NCBI RefSeq assembly: GCF_040807025.1
Contig: NC_090981.1
Coordinates: forward strand, 67,155,645-67,219,644
DNA from: Struthio camelus
Taxonomy: Eukaryota > Chordata > Aves > Struthioniformes > Struthionidae
Length of the DNA stretch: 64,000 nucleotides
Reading direction: 5' to 3'
Numbering within the stretch: position 1 is the stretch's first letter; every line of letters begins with the position of its first letter. This document shows, piece by piece, positions 40,686-53,000 of this stretch. The position numbers were made by a program, and so were the translations under genes. Under the pieces are notes generated by a model. That model saw only the letters and a list, made by a program, of their open reading frames with translations. It searched no databases and was not told where the DNA came from.

Positions 40686-41019
40686 CTGTTTAAAGGAAAC
40701 ACATGCAAGTTTAGCAACAAGGCTAAGTTTAGAAAGCCACAAGAAAGACATCTATTTTAAGCTGAGAGTTTCAAGAAACTGTAGGGTGAAACCAGAGGCA
40801 GCTGTTTCTATCTCTGCAAGCCACACTACTGAAAGCGGTAACAACTTTTACTTATTATTTCCAAACAGATCTCTGGCACTTAAAGCCACAAACTATTTTG
40901 GCAACATTTACTGAGCCGTTTTTGTCCATCATCGCCGCTGTTCCTATTAGATGGTGAACCAGCGTGCATCGCTCTTCCTCCTTGACATCAGATATATTCA
41001 TGATTACCCGTGGTGGTTT

Positions 41020-41051
<32 letters not shown>

Positions 41052-44000
41052 TTCCATTTCTTGGGTATCCTTCGGCTACTTCTATCATTCTGAACGCTTC
41101 CAAAAGGAGTAAAGGCTTACAAATACACATGCATGTAGTTAAATCTGCTGAAACCCCAACCTTCTACTGAGGAACGTTCAGTAAAAACAAACCAAACATT
41201 TACAAGTGAGAGAAGGGCTCTTCACAGAGATGAAGCCACTTTGCTGAGAATTCTGCACTTGCTGCTTCTTACCAGCACTGCAACTTATTGCAACCTTACT
41301 CCTCCCTGTGGGATGAAATAGCCACTTCCTGAACTGTCAAGTAAGAGCTCGAGTAGTTTTTGTTACATGCAATAAGACCTCCATGTAATACTATGTGCCT
41401 ACTAGGAATTTTTCTCATTAGTTACGTCAATACAGCCCGAAAGAGGAGCAAAATGTTAATGACACTTTTGTGGTTAGTTTTGGAAGCTGAATTATAAAGT
41501 CTGCTAGGACACAGCGACAGCAGGCTCTTTCCTAAAATGCTTACAGCGTTGTGTATGTGCCCGGCCAAAAGCACCTTTTACCCATTACAGGACTGAAAAA
41601 GCAGGTAGCGCAAAATTAAAAAGCCCGCCTGTGACAGGCAGGACTGGATTCAATTTGAAATCAATTTAGTCTCTATTCAAATGAACTGAAAAGCAAGTCT
41701 CACCAACTATCATTTTAAAGGGAACCTCACCTCGAAACGACCATAAGCAACATTCACAGGCCCAGCGTTTTAAGTACCACTTCACATGCAGACTGAAACG
41801 CGCTCCCGTTTTCCTCGTTCACTTGGCCTATCTCACAGCACTCTGCGGGTATGCCAAACGATCTCTCTAATTAGTATTTCGTTGATCCCCTACACCCAGC
41901 GACATTATTTTCACTATTCAAAGGCCGCTCAAGTGCGCTCTACTCAGGACAGTCTACTAATAAAAACAGCAAATATGCAGCCACCGCTTGGAATACAGGG
42001 AAGGGAAAAGCCTCTTCTTCCCGGGCCCCTGCAGGCGGCCAGGACAAAGGCTGAATCTAACAGCCTGCTGCTTCCAGGACGCAGCTGGGGAGGAAGCACG
42101 TTATCTTCAGCAGGGGCGGCAGCCGGAGGGCTCTGGGGTACCAGGAGGCCCTACCTCCCCCAGGAGGCCCTACCTCCCCCAGGAGGCCGGCGGTGCAGTT
42201 CGGCGGGGTCCAGGGAAGGCAACAGGTTAGGCCCGATCAGATTCCAGCCAAAGAGAGCTAACGTGAGCCCAGGAGAGCACAGACGCACTCCTAGGTAAGG
42301 GGGAAAGGGAGAACTCTGACATTAGGTGTCTTATGAAAGTAGCAAAGAATCAATCTTTTGAAGGCACTACGTTTCTCTGCGTTCAATGAAGAGGACAGCC
42401 CCTCGTTTAGGCAACTGGCCTTTAATCCCGGTCTCTGTGCTTGCATTGCGACTTCCCGCTGTAAGGAAACGCGCTAGCCCGCTTCGTTTCTGAAGCCTTT
42501 GCAGCTACTCGGCAAAGACGCAGCCGCGCAGAGCCTGCCTGGGGGCATGAACAAGACTCCCAAAAGTGACCCCTGACATGGGGCTGCTAAAGCTTTCGCA
42601 ATAAAGCCCTCTTCACTGGAACACCTAAAACCAAAGTCCGTCAGCTGATGTGCATCAATTATTCTTCAATTTCCACGAATTACTTTTGTTTCCTCCCTGC
42701 CACTGAAGTCTATATTCCTGATTTCATACACTGCAGAATGAGCATTTAAAAGAAGTATACTAGGAGTACCTGCCACGTGCACTTTTTAAAGTTCTTTACT
42801 ATAAATCACGCTTCAGAGCCTGTCTGATTCTAGTTTCCAAAGTGCCTTACCAAACTTCACAGTTTACATTTTAGGCTAGGTTTCCCTGATGATTTAGAAA
42901 CTAAAATGCAGTTAAAAGCCCGCACCTTCAGCTTCATTTTTCATTTGAGCTGAAAACTCCCAAAGATTGCTTTCTAACAGCTACATTTCCAAACAATTCA
43001 GATTTAATGAAAAGCCTTCTCGCCCTTCTCAGACTGCAGAACATTGACCAAGATGGGCAGAGCTTTTCTTTTAAGGTATGAGTCACATACCTAGAAAGCG
43101 CAGGCCAAAAGCTGCCGCAATTCCCAGTAGCGCCAGAACAATACTTTCAAACATTTAAAAATTGGCTTCAAAAGAAGGCTGACTCCCCGGACTGTCAAGG
43201 TCAACTCTCAAAACTTTATCTGAAAAGCTGGAAAGAACTGAAGGAAATTGCCACATATGAAACCCGAGATTTCTGAATGAGTTGGTTAACACCAGCTCAG
43301 TTTTGTTTGCAAGGGGCAAAAAGTCCACAGTAGACTCCTGGAAAGACAGTCATGTCAAAACACATAGAGCTCCGTTAGGATGATCTTTCTATTTGCTTTC
43401 ACTCAGCTGCTGTTTCCTCTCCTCTCTTATTAGTCATTCCCGAGGCGCCGACATAAGGCATGGCTGATGATTCGTCCCCTCTTACAGTTTGCTGCATCCA
43501 GGCATGCTGCTTCCAAGCCGATGTGAAATCAGCCAGATATTAAGTCATGTGTCCGCTGTATGAATCAAGAAGTTTCTCAATCTCCTCAACTTAGACGCAG
43601 AAACTCAAAGAGGAGGGTAAAAAAAACAAACAAAAAACAAAACCCCAAAACCACCACCCCACACTTCTGCAATAAATCATCAGATTATTGCATCCAACAT
43701 TTTGAAATGCAAAAAGATAGAAAAACCTGACTGAGGCACTTCAGCTGAATCTTTTGCTCTAATCAGATCTTTTAGAGCTATTTTAATTTTGTTAAGGCAA
43801 CCAAAGTCTTCCTAATTAAGCATTTGGGTGTTTTTACTGAATTCAGACAGAACGTCCCATGGTATTAAAGTTATGTCAGTAGCAAAACTGCTTTTTTTTG
43901 TTTGTTTGTTTTGAAGTCAGACAGCTGTAACAGCGAGATCGCCAAAGACCCCAAATGAGACCACATTACACTGCTTCTACTCGATAGAGATTATTTCAGC

Positions 44001-47000
44001 AGCACAAGCATTCATAACAAGCACGCTCAGTTGTAAGCGTACACTGGCATAACTAAAGCAGAAAAATCTTACAAGTTTAGACCAAGCTTTAGCGCTCGTC
44101 TGCTTACGCAGCGTCAAGGCTCAAGCCCCGAAGAAGGTACTCGTTCGGTTTCTGTTGACGGCCATCGTTCCTGTCATGCCTCCTCCCAGCATCTCCCTGA
44201 AGAGGATTATCTGACCAAACATTTCAAACGCACTATGAACATTATACTCCCCAAGAAACTTAGGAGTAGGTCCAAAGGAGGCTATCGTTTACCTCGTATG
44301 TTATCATTAAGAGCATCTAAAAGCAAAGGCTAACTTTATAGTAAGTGTCCTTCAGAGGTGTCATTTTAGAGGCAACAGGTCTAGATTCAAGAGACAAGTA
44401 CATGTAGTTAGTGATTTTGCTAAGCTCTTATGTCACACAGAGTGGAGTAGTTTCAGCCACGAAGCCCCAATTATCAAGTTCTTTCCTATTAAAAAAACTG
44501 GTAGGAACCGATAGGGATTTCTCCAAGTGAAAGAGTAGTAGCAGCCACCGAGTACACACAGTGCTCGCTGGTTATGCAACAACAGCCAGCTCAGACTTCA
44601 ACTTTTACCTTTCAACATCATAAACAGGATGAGAGACGTTAAACCAAGTGTCAGGCGATTCACTCTGCTGGGGAAACTCCCCAAATAAGCCGATACAGAG
44701 CTAAGCGACCACAACACTCAGCAGCAGCTATGGGAAGGCTGTGCGCGCCTGCCTCATCTGATCCAAGCCAACCTGCTCCCCTGAGCCAAGGACCATCAGA
44801 CACAGCAGCAAGTCCTGCATCCCACAAACTCCTCCTTCGTGCAGCCACAGCACTATTACCAAACCTTCGCCAAGCGTGATGGGGAGGATTGATTTGTAGA
44901 TGCAAATCCCTCCGTTATATGTCTCTTCCAAATGGCTCCTACATTGCCCCGCTCAGTAATTTGCAAGTGGCACCACGGTGGAACGGAGCAACTAGCGGCT
45001 GCAGAACTGCCTCTGGAAAGCGAGCACCGAGAATAGGACTCAAGGCCCAGAGACTATCATTGTGCAAAAGCACCGAGCCATCTAAGGAGGCACGCTACCA
45101 ATTTCAGTCAACATAGGCCAGCGTGCCACAGAACTTCCCCGACACCAAGGAAACCAAGGTCCTGATGCTTCCGAGTAAGAACATTAGCAAAATATACAGT
45201 CTGTAGCAGGCACAGATTTTATACCCACGTTCCTCCTGGAGTTCTTACTAAGAGCAGCGGAGCTGGAGTTCAGGCCTGCGTACACAAGAACTGAAACCTT
45301 CTTAATACCTTGCCTGTTTCATCTCGTCTCCCCAAATTCAGTGAACAGTCTTTGCCAACCACGAAGAAGTCCAAGGAAGACACCACTTTGTTCTCATTCC
45401 CTGCTACTGATGGGGTACCCAGCTAAGCGGGTCAAAACTACAAACTTCTTGGATTTCTTTAGGTGCATGAATCTTGTGGGAAGATGCCAGGCTCCCGAGG
45501 TTGTAAAAAGATCAAGTGGGCAGAAGTTGCAATAGCACTAATTTGCCTCTCACGCAGGCGGGCAGGGCTGATCGGCGTCCCGGGTGGACTTTGGCATCCT
45601 TCACCTCGGCCCCAGAGCAGGCAAGGGCAAAGCGAGCATCTCGCAGAGATCGCCCTTGGCGGTCTGGTTCCACTGAAGAGAAAGCTGTAGTTCACAGGAA
45701 TATATTTTTCAGCAGCTTCCCGTGTTATCTGACGAAAGGCAATACTGTATTACTGCCTCTGCTCTGAGCGCAGTCTTCAGCACGCTGACCACTGATCTGG
45801 TAATAAGTTGACACCAAGCAACGAGGTTGTGACAGAATAATTAGGGACATCACTTTGGAATGATTAACTCCCAGCAGAGCCACCGATAATCCTTTGCCTA
45901 GAAGGCGAGGGCAGAGCACCTGGGAAGAGCCTGGCAGGACCACCGCAGAAGGTGCAGAACTACAGCGAGTGCCAAGGAGACAGGGCACTAGGCAGGACCG
46001 CGTTTTCTATGAACCTGCAAATTTTCTAGGGGGAAAAACAGCTTTAAAGGTAGAGTCTGCTCAGCTGACACGGCCCTTACTGCATTGTCAAGACGCGACA
46101 AGCTTTTAACTGGAAACTCAGGACTCTTACGGCCAAGGTGGCAAAGCACTCGGGGCGGCTGAAGCACCTGGATGCACTGTGAGGCCCCGCAGCTGTCCCA
46201 GGGGTCTGCAGAGCACCACATTGCCCACCTGATTAATAAACAAACACAGAAAATAGCCTAGCTGAATAAGAATGAATGCTCTAAAATTTTTTTTTAGACG
46301 AGCTCTTCATGCCCACTGGTGGATTTTTTTTCTTTTTTTGCTTTAACACATACAGGGCTGCTTCTTAGCTATTACAAGGCTAAAAAGACTTATCAGTTTT
46401 CTAGTGTATAAACTGCATGTGCCCCATTTATTAAACGTGTGGATATGAAACTGCATTTGGATAGAAAATGAATTTCTATTCTAAATCATTTAATAGTTAA
46501 GCCTCCCGAAGTGGCCTGGATCTCCAAAACATTAAGACCAGAGTATCCTTGGCACTTAGAACTCTGTTATTAGAGTCCTATGAAATACTATCTGTACTCC
46601 GTTTAGTTCACAGACTGCATCTGGTTACTACGGCCCCTAACCTAAGATCAGCTAATTCATCTCACACCTTGGTTTTATCCATGGACTGGAAGATTTCAAG
46701 TCCTGATAAATTTCTTCAACTGATTGTGGAATGTAGTTAGTTGATCCAAGCAAGATGAAGAAAGTAATTTCTTTACACTTTAAAAAAAAAAAAAAAAAAT
46801 GCTGATCTGTCCAACAACCTGGATTTGTGAACTCAAGACAATAACTGCCCATCCATTCAAGCATTTTCATTTTAGGAACAAGGACTGTAAAAAACCCCAT
46901 AGATTTTACATTTTATTTTTAAACAATTTTAAGAGACTAGAAAGCCTACACTTGGATACAGATTATCCATTTCAAGTAGAATTTTGTAGAAGTAAATTCT

Positions 47001-50000
47001 CATTTATTTTCATCCAGCCTTCTCTACAGCCAGAGGATAAGCTCGCAGAGAGACCTCACCCCAAGCAGAATACCCATCCTGAAACCAGGACTAGACCAAC
47101 CGGCAACAGTTTTAGCAACTTCCCATTAGCGTTCTATAGTATAGATAACGGTCTGATCACTATTTGGGTTAATTAACCAGTAAGAAGGGAGCTCCCATGT
47201 GAAAACTAGACATGATTATGCCAACAAATTGCTAATAAATATGAACGCATCAAGAGACGGACACAGCTTGCTGCTGCGATTTGCTCAAGCTCACAGAGCA
47301 GGCCACTGACAGATCCGGAAACAGAAGATGACACTCCCCAAAAAAGAAAAGGACAGGCTACTCATGAGGGCATGGGTATAGGTAGATTTTGAGCAACAGC
47401 TGTTCTGCTCACCTATTAAGCCAAAGCAATCCAACTCCTTGGTAGTACCCAAGCTAAGATTCCCTGCAGGTGGCCATGAGAAACAGGCAAGTAAAGCTGA
47501 CAAGGTCGCAAGATGAATGTCTCTAGGCAGACGCTTTCCCCACAGAGTACTCAAGACCACTGGTATGTGCTCCTACGCGTCAACTGGTAGTATTTAAATG
47601 AAATTTCCAATTTATCACGGTACGGATGTTTCATAATGAGAATCCGCAAAGTAGAGCTTGTTTTCAAAGTTACAGTCCAAGATGAGATACTGATACCATT
47701 ACAATACAAACCTTGGGAGTAAAGTCCTGGCTCTCTGCTTTTGAGTATAGCTATATTAATGTTTTAGACGATTGCTGTATGTCATAAGCGCTGTACATTG
47801 GTAATATCCGTCTTTCACTTCTAATTGTAACAACAATACAATACAATAAGCAACGCTACAAGTAAATCACAGAGAGAGTATACAGGAGAAAGGACAATTC
47901 AAGTTACAGCCACTCTGACAGTTTACTCCTAAAGAAGAGATGACTATGTACAGGTCTTTCAAGAAAAATAAAAATAAGTGCATTTTATACCAAAGGCATT
48001 TTTCCCCACCTCCTGACCCCCTTATTAACTTACCGCTGCAATCAAAGGCTTTCAGTTACACTGCAGCTGCCAAATCCCTGCGCCTAACTGTGAAACGTTT
48101 CTCTAGGACTCATTCTATACATAGCAACCTACGCTACCTCCATTTTAATTTTGCCGTGCTTACCCATTTCTAAGGGCTGACCACTTTTTTGTGACAGCAT
48201 CGCATTTTTGCATGTACGAATACAAAGGTGATAGGACTTTACTACTTGTAGTCATTCAGCTGGGAACCGAAATGCAGAAAGCAAAAGGGTTTTTAGGCGA
48301 GATGCTTTCCAGACAGTAAGCTCTTTAACATCAGCTTTTGGTTTCTGCACAGCCCGATCACAAAGCACGCCAGGTGCTGACTGAAGTCAGAAGCACCATA
48401 AATAAGGTCAGGGATCCCTCCCCAGGCTGCACATGCCAGACGCTGGCAGCCACGCAGGCCTGGGCTTGCCTAGGTACCAGGAAGGCAGACAACCTGGAAA
48501 TCTCAAGTACCTTAAGCACGACTCAAGGCATCACAGTTAACCACTCAGTAATGCCAGACCACAGAGAGCAAGCGATCTGGACTTTGTCTGGCCCTAATGC
48601 TGCTGAGTGGACAGATGGGAAAAGGAGGAAGCATTAAGATATGGTTAGAGAAAGGTCCCCGGGGGAAAGCCTGCTCATTGAAACTCCTGGAGCCGTTTTC
48701 TTTTCCAGAAAGATAAAAATCCCTGATTCAAGAAAAGCATAGGCAAGCTCTTAATCAAGAGTATGCTTAGATATATACCCCAATCTGGCTAAGAACAAAG
48801 TAGTCTGCCTGCAGACTGTTTCCTTCTCTATGTCAGGTTGGGACAGTTTATCAAATTAGCAATTGCACAGAGAGAGAATACTCCAATTCCCAAGACAGAT
48901 GGCAACTCAGTAAACAAGTTACATGTTGCAAAAGAGCCAGAGGGCAGCAACTTGTCTTATTAATTACTTGTACTATTCTAGCATCAGATCTCTAATGTAG
49001 CAGCTGCTGAGCAGAAGTAAAGGGATACAGTAGTAGAAGAACAATAGCATAAAAGAGGGAGTATTTCCCACAAATCAAACGGCTATAGGAAAAAATAAGT
49101 TGGCTTCGGGTAAGAACCTTGATCTAGAGCGATCTAGCGCATGATACAGATCGCTGTGAGCAGCGGCGATGGGAGACCTGGACCACACAAGGCAGCAGGA
49201 TAGCGAAGGGGACCACCATTCAGCCTGCCTTTTGGATAGCCAAAAAAAGGAAGAGTACAATAAATTGTGCAAGTCTTCATGTACATCAAATAGCTCAGCT
49301 TCAGGACTGCTGAGAGAAATGTGTTTTTAAACATAAAACTCTACAGTATATTGTCCAAGTGTAAAATGAACTACAACACACACACACATAAAGATACTGT
49401 ATCTTTGTTCAAGCAAAGAGAGAAGTTTGCACAGACTGCAGCTGCTCACACCGGTGAGGAAAACAGAGTTCTTGGACACAGGCAAGATCTTATGAGCTTA
49501 AAGAATAAGAGAGGAGGAAGACAACATTCTTTAAGAGTATTTGAAATTGGAAACAAAGGTTGGATTTAGAGCTTTTTGGCCTTTTGCTTTAAATAAAAAT
49601 CCTTTACCACTTGGCAGTCTATTTTTTGGGAGTTATGGCAAGTTTGCAACCCTATCCCAGCTAAAGAATTATTATTTTTTGCCTGCAACATGGAATTGGC
49701 CCTAATGGGGGGGACAGGGGAGGAGTATGGAGAATATTGCATTAAGAACAAATTTAAGACCTTTGAGACATCTAATAGCTTTTTGCTGAGAAGTATTTTT
49801 CTCTTAGTGCACTGTGGTCTGAATTTCTGGAAAAGAGAGGGTAATGGAGTAAGACAGAGAAGCTTACAGGATCTGCTGACTTTACTGACAACTTAAAAAA
49901 AAAAAAAATCCATCACTGTTTTTTCATGCCACTAAAACAGGCTAATCTAGTGCAGATCGGAAGCACATTAATATAGACTTCTTTTGTAAGTTTACGTTAA

Positions 50001-53000
50001 CTTAAAACATACTCAGAACACTGCAGTTCTGCAAGAAAAGCAAAAGGATCAGAAGATTAGAAATTTCAGATTCCAAGTTTTTAATTATTTTAATTTCAGC
50101 TTTACCCAAAGATCCTACTTATGCAGGTATTCACTTCTGGTATTCATACACAAAAATCTACAGAGTTTTTGGCAGGCTACACAAAGAGAAAAATCTACGT
50201 CTCAAGCGTGCACTGTGTTTGGTGTGCTTCCCACCCAACAAGCCAAACAAGAGCAGCATTTATGATTTAGGATTTATGATCCCAGCTGGAGAACCTGTAA
50301 CTTTCTGACGAACTTTGCAACTCGGGTTGGATCTTTACGCGGCTCAAAAGACAGATAGTGGCACTGAAGCGTTGTTGGTTATACAGCGCCAGAACTATAG
50401 GCCACTGAAGCTTCAGCAGCGGTTTCAGACTTTGGCAGACTGTGGTAGTATGTTCATGCGCTTCAGTTCCTCAAACTCCAGACCCTAGCCTGAGTGCATC
50501 AACTTTAATGTTGATTAACGATGAAAAACACCCTTTATATTGGATTTCAAAAAATTGGATTTCAAAAAATAGCTTAAGTTCTCTTTCAGGCTTCAGAATT
50601 TAAGAACCTACTAGTGGAAGAAGATTTAAAAAAAAAAAAAAAAGAGCAACTGCCTTGTTAACTTTCATTTAAAATAATTTAGCCGAGCAGCTTTCTTTCA
50701 AATGTGAACTTAATTTGTGATCTTCATTGTATGTGGTGAGCAACTGACATTGAGCCTGAGATATGTAATCACTTCAGGGATGCAAATTAAACATATTCTT
50801 TAAAGTGGAAATTTTAAGCACCCAGTTTTAAAAAAACAATATCCAATTCAGACTACTCAGCTATAGTTATGCTGACTACTTACAATTCAGTCTTCAATAA
50901 TCAACAGTAAATAAGCACAGTCAGTTATTCAGTAAGATTACTGCAGCAGATCTAGATATGGAACCAGACATTTAGTTCTTCTGAAAGAACTGTAATTATC
51001 CTACGACACCTATGTACTGTACTCAGCTAATACAAGTACCAGTGAATTTGTTCTAGGATTGTTTTAGCATTGTTTCCACTCCCCAAGAGTGAGAGCAATT
51101 GTTTTTACTTGACTGTCAGCTATGTCAGATAGTTATCAGCCAGATACTTACCAGATTATTTTTTTGTTTTGTTTCAAATTACAGGAGTATTTTAAGTAAG
51201 GTAATACTTTGCTCAAGAGCCTACATTCAAATAGCAAAATGAGAGTCTAAGATCATTAAATAAACAAAAAAGTGGTAATTCAGTTGCAAGACTGTCTTAT
51301 ACAAAGAGGATTTGTCATTACTGATTTAATCAGTAAAACGAGATGATATCATTCCTACTCCTCTTACTCATGGTGGGTTTGGAGACTCCTACCTGGTTTC
51401 AACTTCAAGTTCTGCAGTCATCACTCACTGTGAACTAGTCTTATACAAGGAAGAGAAGCATTAGGCTTCAGAGTTACCTTAACTCCAACCTGATTGCTAT
51501 CTTAGGGGGGGAAAAAAACCAAACAACCCCAAAACACCCTATTGACAGCTTTATCTGTGATGTAAGCACTTGGAAAATCATGTTATTCGGACAGTCATAA
51601 TGCTAGTATGGGTTAGCAAATATATTCTAACAACTGTCATCTGGCTACACACTTAAGAAGCTTAAAGACTGGAGACAGCTAATACACTCAAAGATGCAAG
51701 AGACCTCTACAGGACAAACCTTTGCCCCTTCTGGCATCTTTCAGGTTTTCCATTCAAGTTTTTAAACGTCACCCTTCTTACTGCATTATTGGAAAAAAAA
51801 ATGCTTTTAGTGTTTTAACATGACATTTTTCTTAGCATAAAGGGAGCAACAGGGGGCACTGAAGATTCCAGTTATACTTGTCAAATACTTCTCAGGTTGG
51901 CAAGGCTTGCCAGGCCGTGGCAGAATTGCCACCCAACAATGACCACCAGCACCTTTATCTCTAGGAACAAGTTCTCAGGTGGCCCACAGCAGACTTTTGC
52001 AATTCTTTCATGTGATTCGGAGATTAAGACAAAAACTCTTAAGTTAAATCTCCAAAAATCTTTTTAGTTTGGCTACATGCTTATATAACTTGGGGTATGC
52101 TCCCTATTTCAGCTCTTCTCAGGCTAACAATAAGGTCATCTCATCAGAGAGGCAGCTTTCTTATCACCAGTTTTCAAGAGCACTTTCTCCAACTTTTTTT
52201 TTTTTTTTTTAAACCAATACGACTTTCTGTACCTGCTGCTATTGACAGCCAAGAAAGTCACTCCTCCGATGAGTATGATGACCGACCAACTTACTGACGG
52301 CTGGATTCAGATTCATACAGGAAGTCTGTACGATGCCATGAACGGAATCTAGTTTTCCTGGCTCCCAGTCACATGCCTTAACAAGAATAAAAGGATACAA
52401 ATATCTTTTCCCTTGTTGTTCACCTTTGAGATTCTTCCACTTCAAAGACGATAACAAATTACATTATACTACTCCAGCTAATGCCTGTCAGCTTCTTTTT
52501 TGGGGGGAGGGGGGGGGAGAAAGGGGGTCAACAGGCAAGGGGAGTAAGTCCAGGCTGAAAACATCTTGAGATGTTTAAAAAAAAAAACTATAGCTTTTAG
52601 AAATACTATAGTGCTTTATTTTAAGAGACATGTAAATCTTATTTAAGCCTTTTTCAGTATTTTTTAAGGTGATGTAAAGGCTTCTAGTGGCAACACATTA
52701 AAATATCGTCACAGTAAAAAGAGCAGCTTCCATTGCTGCTTCGTGTATACAAGAAAGCCATAAATCGCAACTTACTTTTCAGGCACTCTACACCCTCCGC
52801 AGCTGTGACAGCCCACGTTTGACCACAGCTCCCAGCACACATTTGGTCAGTGCAGCTACACAGTACTTCTTTCAACTATTCCTGCACTTGTGTACAAGGG
52901 CTACCCACGTGGGAATTTGCGGTACGGGTACCTAGAGTAGGGGTTGTGGGAGCACCACGCCGCTACCTGAAGGGCTACGTTTATTTTTAAAACTTGCAAA

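Noticed and set aside
41786-42298. 170-codon frame in the MEX3C intron
   Set aside because: There is no recognisable domain, it is low complexity in its second half, and it overlaps a tandem repeat. Length alone is not convincing in GC-rich DNA.
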